Translations under genes and position numbers: made by a program | Shown: positions 1-7,263 of the stretch, one piece after another | How positions within the stretch are numbered: the first letter of the stretch is position 1 | Layout of the letters: every line of letters starts with the position of its first letter | Assembly: GCA_937136445.1 (NCBI GenBank) | Contig: CAKZOQ010000589.1 | Coordinates: forward strand, 1-16,610 | Source of the DNA: an uncultured Gemmatimonadota bacterium | Lineage (GTDB): Bacteria; Gemmatimonadota; Gemmatimonadetes; Longimicrobiales; Gaopeijiaceae | DNA: 16,610 nt | Direction of reading: 5' to 3' | Notes under the pieces: generated by a model | What the model was told of the DNA's origin: nothing | Seen by the model: only the letters and a program-made list of their open reading frames with translations | Database searches by the model: none

Positions 1-2
1 CC

Positions 3-2216
3 CTCCCGGGCCTTCCCCAATCGGCCCTCGCCCAGTCCGTTCCGCCCCAGGACGCCGACCGTTCCGAGGCTGCCACGCCCTCCATCGAGGCCACCTTCGC
101 CGACGTCGCGCCGAGCATCGACGGGCGCCTGGACGATGCGATCTGGGAGGGCATCGAGCCCATGGACGATTTTCTCCAGCGCTGGCCTGAAGAGGGGGCG
201 GAGCCTACCGAGGAGAGCTGGGCCAAGGTGGCCTACGACCGTGACAACCTCTACTTCGCGCTCCGCTTCGCCGACGAGGACGCCCACCTGATCCGGGCCA
301 AGAACCTGGAGCGGGGCGGGCGCAACGACCGGGACGACCACGCCTACATCGGCATCGACACCTTCCTGGACGGCCGCAACGCCTTCCTCTTCGAGATGAA
401 CGCCCTCGGCACCCAGGACGACGCGCTCATCGCCGACGAGCACATGACCATCGACTCCTACTCCTGGGACGCGGTCTTCGAGAGCGAGACGGAGATCACC
501 GACGAGGGCTGGACGCTGGAGGTGCGCATCCCCTTCCGGCAGCTCCGCTTTCCCGAAGGCGACGACCTCACCTTCGGCCTCTGGATGCGCCGCACGGTGA
601 ACCGGAAGAACGAGGTCCAGAACTGGCCCCTGGTACCGCTGACCTACGGGTCGGGCTACTCCGACGACATGAAGACCGTCTCCCGGTACGGCCGGCTCAC
701 CGGGCTCAAGAACATCCGGCGAGGCCACAACATCGAGCTCAAGCCCTACCTGGTTTCCGGCGCACAGCAGGTCCGCCCCGACCTCCAGTTCGAGGCGACG
801 GAGTCCGACAACAACGTCGACGCGGGCTTCGACCTCAAGTGGGGCGTCACCTCGAACCTGACGCTGGACTTCACCGTCAACACCGACTTCGCCCAGGTCG
901 AGGCCGACAACACCCAGCTCAACCTCACCCGCTTCAGCCTCTTCTTTCCCGAGAAGCGTGAGTTCTTCCTGGAGCGCTCCGGGATCTTCGAGCACGGCGA
1001 CTCCCGGCGGACCCAGACCTTCTTCTCCCGCCGCATCGGCCTCACCGAGTCCATCCTGGCGGGCGGGCGCCTGACCGGTCAGCTCGGCCGCTTCAACGTG
1101 GGGCTCCTGAACATCGAGACGGGTCCGGACCGGGGCGGGCTGGGCGAGAAGCTCGGCCGGATCTTCGGCGAGGAGTCGGCCAACAACGCCGTCGCGCGGA
1201 TCCAGACCAACTTCGGACAACGGGGCTCGGCGGGGGTCATCCTCTCCAACTACGATCGGGGCCAGGACTGGAACCGAGCCCTGGGCTTCGACCTCAGCCA
1301 GCGTTTCGGCTCGGCGTCCAGCGCCGACCTCTGGTACACCCGGGTCTCCGATGCCGACCCGGAGCAGCAGGACTGGGCGGGGAGCACCTCCCTCAACCTT
1401 CGGAACGACGTCTACGGGGCGAGCCTCTCCTACACCAGCGTCGGGGAGCGCTACCGGCCGGCGCTGGGCTTCGTGCAGCGCCGGGACATGCGCCAGGCCA
1501 TCGGCACCCTCACCTGGTCTCCCTTCCTGGAGCGAGGTCCCTTCCGCCAGATGACCGCCCACGTCATGGGCATCCACGTGGACGGGCAGGACGGGGAGCT
1601 CCAGTCCTGGGAGGTGGATCCGTCGGTGTCCTTCACCTCCCGGGCCCGCACCACCTTCCGGATCAGCGGCTCCCACGAGTTCGACCGGCTGGAGGTACCC
1701 TTCGACATCCGCCCGGACGTGATCATCGGGGCGGGGGACTACACCTTCTCCCGCATCGGCGCGCGCGTCTCCACCGACCCGGGCCGCGGCCTCTCCGGCG
1801 GCGCCGACTTCGAGGCCGGCGGGTTCTACGGGGGGCGGCGCTTCGACTGGGGGGTGAACGCGGGGTGGCGGCAGTCCAAGCACCTCACCCTGGGGGCGGG
1901 GCTCTCCCGGAGCGACGTGAGCCTGCCTCTGGAGGGGGGCGACTTCGGGGCCACCACCGCCTCGGTGGACATCCTGGCCAGCCTCGACCGGAAGCTCTTC
2001 GCCAAGGCGCTCGTCCAGTACGACAACTTCTCCCGGGACGTGAACGCCAACATCCGCATCGACTGGATCCACACCCCCGGCTCCGACCTCTTCCTGGTGC
2101 TGAACACATCCTGGCACGCCCCGGGAGGCCGCGAGGACCTCTTCGACCCTCGGGCCGACTTCCTCATGAGGAACGTGGTCGGGGTGGCGAAGCTCACCTA
2201 CCTGATCCTCCTGTAG
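3..2216 (+). CDS. CBM9-like/DUF5916 exported protein, 5' end outside window
   Basis: The reading frame is open from the left edge, so the gene starts upstream; 737 residues are visible. The first internal ATG, at 162, is not the start, because the frame before it encodes the end of a probable signal peptide (cleavage after Ala-Leu-Ala, near nt 32) and the opening of a carbohydrate-binding family 9-like domain (Ile-Asp-Gly-Arg-Leu-Asp-Asp-Ala-Ile-Trp, about nt 117-146). The CBM9-like part runs to about visible residue 215. The rest matches DUF5916: an LTLDFTVNTDFAQVEAD block, FFPEKREFFLE and FFSRRIG (nt about 860-1040), then alternating aromatic/polar strands to the end, as expected of an outer-membrane-barrel-like region. 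Family members are exported and their biochemical role is not established. The substrate cannot be told from sequence; the CBM9-like fold hints at glycan or other extracellular ligand binding. The gene ends in TAG just before a strong stem-loop. Confidence 0.9.
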   Translation, partial: LPGLPQSALAQSVPPQDADRSEAATPSIEATFADVAPSIDGRLDDAIWEGIEPMDDFLQRWPEEGAEPTEESWAKVAYDRDNLYFALRFADEDAHLIRAKNLERGGRNDRDDHAYIGIDTFLDGRNAFLFEMNALGTQDDALIADEHMTIDSYSWDAVFESETEITDEGWTLEVRIPFRQLRFPEGDDLTFGLWMRRTVNRKNEVQNWPLVPLTYGSGYSDDMKTVSRYGRLTGLKNIRRGHNIELKPYLVSGAQQVRPDLQFEATESDNNVDAGFDLKWGVTSNLTLDFTVNTDFAQVEADNTQLNLTRFSLFFPEKREFFLERSGIFEHGDSRRTQTFFSRRIGLTESILAGGRLTGQLGRFNVGLLNIETGPDRGGLGEKLGRIFGEESANNAVARIQTNFGQRGSAGVILSNYDRGQDWNRALGFDLSQRFGSASSADLWYTRVSDADPEQQDWAGSTSLNLRNDVYGASLSYTSVGERYRPALGFVQRRDMRQAIGTLTWSPFLERGPFRQMTAHVMGIHVDGQDGELQSWEVDPSVSFTSRARTTFRISGSHEFDRLEVPFDIRPDVIIGAGDYTFSRIGARVSTDPGRGLSGGADFEAGGFYGGRRFDWGVNAGWRQSKHLTLGAGLSRSDVSLPLEGGDFGATTASVDILASLDRKLFAKALVQYDNFSRDVNANIRIDWIHTPGSDLFLVLNTSWHAPGGREDLFDPRADFLMRNVVGVAKLTYLILL

Positions 2217-2235
2217 CGAACGGCAGTCGTAGGCA

Positions 2236-2279
2236 ACGCACGAAGGGGGAGCCGGATGCCCGGCTCCCCCTTCGTGCGT
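2236..2279. terminator. 20-bp perfect stem-loop between convergent genes
   Basis: Bases 2236-2255 pair without mismatch with 2260-2279 around a 4-nt loop (2256-2259). The stem contains a run of five G:C pairs. It sits 19 nt after the stop of the upstream plus-strand gene and 15 nt beyond the stop of the converging minus-strand gene, so it can serve both. Neither side has a clear T-run, so it is a stem-loop terminator without a strong U-tract, or a 3'-end stabiliser. Confidence 0.8.
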
Positions 2280-2294
2280 CGAAGCCGCGTGAGG

Positions 2295-3965
2295 CTACGG
2301 CTGGATCTCGAAGGTCACGTCGCCTTCGGAGACGGGCGCCGGATCGATGGTCCCGCCCCGGATCACGACGTGGCTCGAGCCGTCGTCGGTCTCGATGACG
2401 TCCAGGGACTCCTCACCGTCGCTTCCCACCAGGGTGGAGCCACGGATCACCACCGTGTGACCCCCGGCGTCCTCCTCCTCCATCTCGACGGCGGTGTTGT
2501 CGTTGTCGGTGAAGGTCGAGCGGAAGAGGTACGCGAGGATGTCGCCCGCCCCGTTCTCGGTCATCTGGAGACCCTGGCCATCGTTCCTGGAGGCGTCGAT
2601 GCGCCAGAGCTTGAGGTCGATGGAACCGTCGTCCTCCTCGTCGACGCGCAGGCCGTCGTCCTCCGAGTTGCCCGAGAAGGAGCTGTTCCGGATGTAGCCC
2701 CGGACGTCGCCCTGGCCGAACTCCTCGAAGCGGGCGCCCCGGCCCTCGGCCGACCCGTCGGCGGTCACGTGGGCCATGGCGAGGATGATGTCGCCGGCGC
2801 CGCCCAGGACCTCGGCGTCCACCTCCTCCCCGTTGGCGTCGAAGGTCACGACCTCCACGAAGTCGGAGATCTTGATGTTCTCGTCGGCGTTGCCGGTGGC
2901 GACCACCCGGCGAGCCGAGAAGAAGACGTCGCCGGCACCCACCGCCACGTCCTGCCCGGCCTCGTCGAGGTCGGACTCGTCGAGGTCGATGCCCTCGTCG
3001 GTATTGTCGTTCACGCGGCTGTTGAGCATGGCGACGTGGATCCCGCCCGGCCCCGCCTCGTCAATGTCGAATCCGTCTTCCAGATCCTCCGGGAACTGGG
3101 GCTGCTCGCCGTTGCGGCTGAAGTCGGCCCCGCGGACCACGCCACGAACCCCCCCGGAGCCGGTCTCGTCGAACTCGATGCCGTCGCCGGCGTTCTCGGT
3201 GAAGCCGACATTCTGGAAGGCGAAGGTGATGTTGCCGTCGCCGCCCTCGTTGATGCGGAAGCCGTCGAAGTCCGCGAAGGAGCAGCCGAGCCCCTCCGCA
3301 AGGGAGCGGCAGCTCCGGGCATCGTCCTCGGCGAAGCCGGTGCCGGACACCGAGACGTTGCGGAGGTTGAGGAAGATGGAGGCGGAGGACTCGATGATCT
3401 CGGGTGCGCTCTCGGAGCCCCCGGTCTGGTCCTCGATCCACATGCCGGAGAGCCCCTGCCCCACGAAACGGGTGTGCGTCATGCCCACCCGGACCGTGCC
3501 GGAGGCGTCGTCGGTGAGCTCGAAGTAGATGCCGTGGCCGCTCTGGCCCTCGAAGGTGAGGTTGCGGACGGTGAGGTTCGGCGCCCCGAGGATCTGCAGT
3601 CCGTCGCCGGCAGTTTCCTCGCCCACCCGGCTCCCGGAGTTGCTCGGCGCGTCGATCTGCACCGCCGGACCGACGATCCGGGCGCTGTGGCTCCCCTGGA
3701 GGACCAGCGGCTTGTCGCTCTGGTAGGTGAGGGGCTCCTCCAGGACGATGGTCCCGCGAACCCGCACCTGCCCGCCCCCTTCGGCAGCGGCGTCCAGCGC
3801 CTTCTGGAGGGACGAGGCATCCGAAGCGACGCTCCCGTGCTTCTGGGACTCGGCGGATACCAGGTCCGACTCGTCCAGGGTGGGCTGGACCGGTGAGTCG
3901 GAGCAGGCTGCCCAGGCCAGGGCTAGGGTGAAGACGGAGGCGATTCGAAGGCTTCTTCGGTACAT
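2295..3965 (-). CDS. Acidic right-handed beta-helix lipoprotein
   Basis: The protein has 556 residues from the ATG at 3965. This start is preferred over an upstream in-frame one (4034) because GGGAG lies 9 nt before it and a signal peptide follows at once. Residues 1-20 form an export signal ending Trp-Ala-Ala-Cys21; Trp at -3 is unusual for a lipobox, but CSDSP after it is typical of a lipoprotein. After a linker (22-48), the rest looks like a pectate-lyase/NosD-type parallel beta-helix. Gly-hydrophobic-x-hydrophobic-acidic-acidic motifs recur at residues 144, 173, 234, 261, 297, 324, 361, 409, 437, 464, 491 and 519, often 27-28 apart, so each coil is about 27 residues. Asp and Glu are very abundant. 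Only Cys219 and Cys228 occur besides the lipid Cys. No catalytic residues of a known polysaccharide lyase are recognisable. A surface binding or structural role, perhaps with divalent cations, is possible. Product class is fairly sure; function is unknown. Confidence 0.82.
   Translation of the reverse strand: MYRRSLRIASVFTLALAWAACSDSPVQPTLDESDLVSAESQKHGSVASDASSLQKALDAAAEGGGQVRVRGTIVLEEPLTYQSDKPLVLQGSHSARIVGPAVQIDAPSNSGSRVGEETAGDGLQILGAPNLTVRNLTFEGQSGHGIYFELTDDASGTVRVGMTHTRFVGQGLSGMWIEDQTGGSESAPEIIESSASIFLNLRNVSVSGTGFAEDDARSCRSLAEGLGCSFADFDGFRINEGGDGNITFAFQNVGFTENAGDGIEFDETGSGGVRGVVRGADFSRNGEQPQFPEDLEDGFDIDEAGPGGIHVAMLNSRVNDNTDEGIDLDESDLDEAGQDVAVGAGDVFFSARRVVATGNADENIKISDFVEVVTFDANGEEVDAEVLGGAGDIILAMAHVTADGSAEGRGARFEEFGQGDVRGYIRNSSFSGNSEDDGLRVDEEDDGSIDLKLWRIDASRNDGQGLQMTENGAGDILAYLFRSTFTDNDNTAVEMEEEDAGGHTVVIRGSTLVGSDGEESLDVIETDDGSSHVVIRGGTIDPAPVSEGDVTFEIQP
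2391..3536 (-). repeat. Beta-helix coil repeats within the lipoprotein gene
   Basis: This stretch encodes residues 144-525 of the acidic lipoprotein. Examples of the recurring motif are DGFRINE (234), DGIEFDE (261), DGFDIDE (297), EGIDLDE (324), DGLRVDE (437), QGLQMTE (464), TAVEMEE (491) and ESLDVIE (519). Four consecutive spacings at the C-terminal end are 28, 27, 27 and 28 residues. Larger gaps (36-61) correspond to coils with inserted loops. The repeats are diverged at the DNA level, so this is a protein-structural repeat rather than a recent tandem duplication. Confidence 0.7.
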
Positions 3966-3977
3966 GCTGCGGAACTC

Positions 3978-4041
3978 CCGTGAGGGGTGGGGTGCGGTGT
4001 GCTCGAGACCAACGCTTCGAACATGGGGGTCCACCTCACGG
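3978..4041 (-). promoter_or_regulatory. Possible 5'-leader hairpin over the lipoprotein SD
   Basis: CCACCTCACGG at 4031-4041 is the reverse complement of 3978-3990 apart from two extra Gs (3984-3985). In a minus-strand transcript this would form an 11-bp stem with a 2-nt bulge and a loop of about 40 nt. One arm runs into the GGGAG ribosome-binding site of the lipoprotein gene, so the fold could limit translation. It requires transcription to start upstream of about 4041, which is not shown. Confidence 0.3.
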
Positions 4042-4082
4042 AGGTCAGCGACGAGACGGGGACGGTTTCGTCACGACTCGAT

Positions 4083-4102
4083 GATCGGGGTTTGAGCCGA
4101 TC
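4083..4102. promoter_or_regulatory. Small inverted repeat, possible operator
   Basis: GATCGG at 4083-4088 and CCGATC at 4097-4102 form a 6-bp inverted repeat around 8 nt in the middle of the divergent spacer. The spacing suits a dimeric regulator, but a short match like this can occur by chance in GC-rich DNA. No regulator gene is nearby. Confidence 0.2.
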
Positions 4103-4329
4103 GAACGCGCCCACCGGCAGGGGGTCGGTGCAGGGGACTCCGAGGCATGCGACACGCCCGGTTCTTCTTCTCCAGATCCACGGATCCGGGAAGATCCCGT
4201 AACACCCTCGTACCGGTGCGGGGGGAATGGTGGAAAGGCCGTTGAGGGCCTCCAGCCTCGCTCTGAACGTTGGAGTGCGAACCGCCGACTCCGGCGCACG
4301 TTGCCTCTCCCACCGAGCATTCCACCGAC

Positions 4330-7263
4330 ATGGTTTCGATCTCGCCTGCACGGCATACTCGCTCCGCATTCCTCCCGAATCGACGCTCCACCGCCAACCA
4401 CTCGCCCCGCTCCTGGCTCGGCCGCCTGATGACGGCCGTCCTCCTCCTGGCCTTGGCGGCGCTGACCCAGCCGGTCCTCGCCCAGTCCACCGGGGCGGTG
4501 GGTGGGTACGTCTATGGCCAGGGAGACCAGGATCCCATTCCGTCCGTGCGCGTGAGGGTGGAGGGGACGGACCTCGGCTCGGTGACGGACCAGGACGGCT
4601 ACTTCCAGATCACCGGGGTGAGCCCCGGGAGCTACTCGGTGGTGGCCTCATCCTTCGGCTACGCGCCCCAGACCCTCCAGGTGACGGTCGGCGCGGGCTC
4701 GACGGTCCAGCAGGACTTCCGCCTGGAGCGGGAGGCCTTCGAGGTCGACGGGCTCACCGTGACGGGCCTTCGCGGCGGGCAGGTGCGCTCCGTCCAGGAG
4801 AAGCGTCAGGCGCTCACCGTCGTGGACGCCATCTCCGCCGACGAGATCGGCAAGCTCCCGGACCTCAACGTGGCGGAGTCGGCCCAGCGTGTGCCGGGGG
4901 TGACCATCCGCACCGACCGGGGCGAGGGTCGCTTCGTCTCCATCCGAGGGACGGCGCCGAACCGCAACAACGTGACCTTCAACGGTCAGGCCATGGCCTC
5001 GGCGGCCGGTACTCGCGCCACCGCGCTGGATCTGGTGCCGTCCGAGATGGTCTCCTCCATCGAGGTCTCCAAGGCGGTGACCCCGGACATGGACGCCAAC
5101 GCGCTCGGCGGCTCGGTCAATGTGGAGACCCTCACCGCCTTCGACCGCCCCGGGCGCATCTTCTCGGCCTCCCTCAACGGGATGGCCCACCAGCTCACCA
5201 CCGACTGGGGGGACACCCAGATTCCCTTCCGGAGCAGCCTCACCGCCGGCGACCGGTTCGGCGCCGGCGACCAGTTCGGGATCGTCCTCTCCGGTACCGC
5301 CTCCCGGCGGACCTTCAACACCGCCATCGCCTCCCCGGCCTCCTGGGTGGACGTGGACGGCCTGCCGGCGCCGGAGGAGTTCGAGCGCGAGGTGGAGGAC
5401 AACACCCGTCTCCGCTACTCGGCCAATGCCAACCTCGACTGGCGGCCGACGGACGCCACCGAGCTCTACGCCCGGCTGACCTACTCGCTCCGGGACGAGG
5501 ACTTCACCAACACCGAGATCCAGTTCGAAGGGGATCCCACGCCCACGTCGACGACCCAGGGACGCATCGAAGAGGCGGAGGGTGCCCTGGACATCCCCAC
5601 CACAGCCATCGACGAGGATCTCACTGGCATTACCCTGGGGCTCGACCAGGAGCTCGGACCCGCTGCCACTCTGGAGCTCTCGGGCACCTACTCCCGGGGA
5701 TCGCGCACCCGTCGCACCTTCCAGCCGGAGTGGGGTGAGGAGCAGGATTTCGCCCTGAGCTACGACGTGAGTGGCGACTTCGAGACCGTGAACTTCGACG
5801 ACTTCGCCTCGGCCTCGAACCCGGCGAACTACCTCTACACCGAGATGGACATCGAATTCGAGGACCTCATCGAGAACACCTATCAGGCGGGGGCCGACCT
5901 CCGCTGGGACTTCCGCTCGGGCAGCTCCATCGGATTCCTCAAGTTCGGAGGCTCCTTCCGCCTCCGGGACAAAGACATCGACCGGAACGAGGACCCCTGG
6001 GCCGCCGGGGACCTCCCGCTGGAGCTGACCCAGTTCGCCTTCCCCTTCAACGATGAACTCCAGGGCGGCGCGCGGGTCCCGGTCACCGGGAGTGTCGATC
6101 GCTTCCTTGAGTTCTTCGAGCAGAACCGGGACGCCCGGCGCTACTTCGACCTCGACCCCGTCGAGTCCGCCGAGGAAGAGGTGGAGGTGGACGCCATCGT
6201 CACCGAGGACGTCTACGCCGGGTACGTCATGGGGAACCTCCAGGCCGGGGCGCTGACCGCTACGGGTGGCGTCCGTCTGGAGTCCACCACCACGACCTCC
6301 GAGCGCTACCGCTTCGTCAGCGACGACACCTTCGACGACGCGCAGATCTCGCTCCTGGAGGCCGAGAACGACTACGTGAACGTCCTCCCCTCACTCCACC
6401 TCCGCTACGAGCTCTCCGATCAGGTCCAGCTCCGCGGCGCCTGGTCCAACACCATCGGCCGGCCGGACTACGACGAGCTCGCGGCCTTCCAGGACATCGA
6501 GTTCGAGGAGGAGGAGGACGGCGTGTGGGTCGGCGCCATCGAGGAAGGGAACCCCGATCTGGAGCCCCTCAAGGCCATGAACTTCGACGTGAGCCTGGAG
6601 TTCTATCCCGGCCCCGGCAGCATCTTCTCCATCGGTGGCTTCTACAAGAGGGTCACCGACCCGATCTACACCTTCGTCTCGACGCAGCGCGACCTCTTCG
6701 GGCGGGACGTCACCTTCGAGATCCAGGAGGTCCCGGGCTTCGACGACCGCTTCTTCGACGAGGTGGAGTTCGTCCAGCTCCGGAACGCCGACGAGGGCAC
6801 CGTGGCAGGGCTCGAGCTCTCCTGGAGCCAGGTCTTCGACTTCCTCCCCGGCTCCTTCAGCGGCCTGGGCATCTCCTCCAACGCGGCCTTCATGACCTCC
6901 GACGTGACCGTTCCTGGTCGGGAGGACGAGGACCTGCCCTTCTTCGGGCAGTCGGACGTGGTGATCAACGTGGCCCCCTACTACCAGTTCGGACCTCTGG
7001 AGCTGCGGGCGGCGCTGAACTACCAGAGCGAATTCATCGACGAGGTCGCCGAGGATGCCTTCGACGACGTCTACGGGGGCGAGCGCACCACCGTGGACCT
7101 CTCCGGTCGTTACGAGCTCCGGGGGGGCGGCGTCCAGTTCAACGCCTACGTGCGGAACCTCACCAACGAGGCCGAGCGGGAGTTCCAGGGCGTGCGGGAC
7201 CGTCGCATCTACCACGCCCTCACTGGCCGCACCTTCGAGTTCGGGGTGACGCTTGTCCCCTGA
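4330..7263 (+). CDS. TonB-dependent receptor (TIGR01782-like)
   Basis: Outer-membrane active transporter of 977 residues from ATG 4330. A TTG at 4270 would add 20 residues with no signal character. The long signal peptide has its hydrophobic core at about 34-48 and Ala-Gln cleavage near 52. Residues 55-132 are a carboxypeptidase-regulatory-like Ig domain (DGYFQITGVSPGSY). A TonB-box-like DGLTVTG lies at 140-146. The plug spans about 155-270 and carries DAISADEIGKLPDLNVAES and an RGTAPNRNNVTFNG block, the pattern of the TonB-Xanth-Caul family (TIGR01782). A roughly 700-residue 22-strand barrel follows, ending in a C-terminal aromatic signature (FEFGVTLVP). Extracellular loops are strongly acidic (for example 610-635). 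Members are often linked to glycan or peptide-derived nutrient uptake, but the ligand is unknown here. It overlaps the next gene by 11 bp, implying an operon. No convincing SD precedes the start, so that position is less certain than the identity. Confidence 0.93.
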   Translation: MVSISPARHTRSAFLPNRRSTANHSPRSWLGRLMTAVLLLALAALTQPVLAQSTGAVGGYVYGQGDQDPIPSVRVRVEGTDLGSVTDQDGYFQITGVSPGSYSVVASSFGYAPQTLQVTVGAGSTVQQDFRLEREAFEVDGLTVTGLRGGQVRSVQEKRQALTVVDAISADEIGKLPDLNVAESAQRVPGVTIRTDRGEGRFVSIRGTAPNRNNVTFNGQAMASAAGTRATALDLVPSEMVSSIEVSKAVTPDMDANALGGSVNVETLTAFDRPGRIFSASLNGMAHQLTTDWGDTQIPFRSSLTAGDRFGAGDQFGIVLSGTASRRTFNTAIASPASWVDVDGLPAPEEFEREVEDNTRLRYSANANLDWRPTDATELYARLTYSLRDEDFTNTEIQFEGDPTPTSTTQGRIEEAEGALDIPTTAIDEDLTGITLGLDQELGPAATLELSGTYSRGSRTRRTFQPEWGEEQDFALSYDVSGDFETVNFDDFASASNPANYLYTEMDIEFEDLIENTYQAGADLRWDFRSGSSIGFLKFGGSFRLRDKDIDRNEDPWAAGDLPLELTQFAFPFNDELQGGARVPVTGSVDRFLEFFEQNRDARRYFDLDPVESAEEEVEVDAIVTEDVYAGYVMGNLQAGALTATGGVRLESTTTTSERYRFVSDDTFDDAQISLLEAENDYVNVLPSLHLRYELSDQVQLRGAWSNTIGRPDYDELAAFQDIEFEEEEDGVWVGAIEEGNPDLEPLKAMNFDVSLEFYPGPGSIFSIGGFYKRVTDPIYTFVSTQRDLFGRDVTFEIQEVPGFDDRFFDEVEFVQLRNADEGTVAGLELSWSQVFDFLPGSFSGLGISSNAAFMTSDVTVPGREDEDLPFFGQSDVVINVAPYYQFGPLELRAALNYQSEFIDEVAEDAFDDVYGGERTTVDLSGRYELRGGGVQFNAYVRNLTNEAEREFQGVRDRRIYHALTGRTFEFGVTLVP

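Larger units (their letters stand above)
3966..4329. other. Divergent intergenic region
   Basis: This is the longest non-coding stretch in the window, 364 bp between a leftward lipoprotein gene and the rightward TonB receptor gene, so it should hold both promoters. Its composition is more mixed than the coding regions, notably around 4158-4215, where GATCC-type words recur (about 4175-4198). I found no convincing -35/-10 pair in either direction. Short open frames exist but lack a ribosome-binding site and any recognisable protein. Confidence 0.6.

Noticed and set aside
162..164. ATG as start of the CBM9/DUF5916 gene
   Set aside because: The frame continues to the left edge and encodes a signal-peptide end and the start of the CBM9-like domain, so this ATG is internal.
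2256..3896. 546-codon open frame antisense to the beta-helix lipoprotein gene
   Set aside because: The opposite strand has a lipobox, ribosome-binding site and coherent repeats. The antisense frame gives a Val/Gly/Asp-rich product with no family features, a usual by-product of G/C third positions.
4270..4272. TTG start for the TonB receptor
   Set aside because: It adds 20 residues unlike a signal peptide; the ATG at 4330 is a better start, though its SD is also weak.
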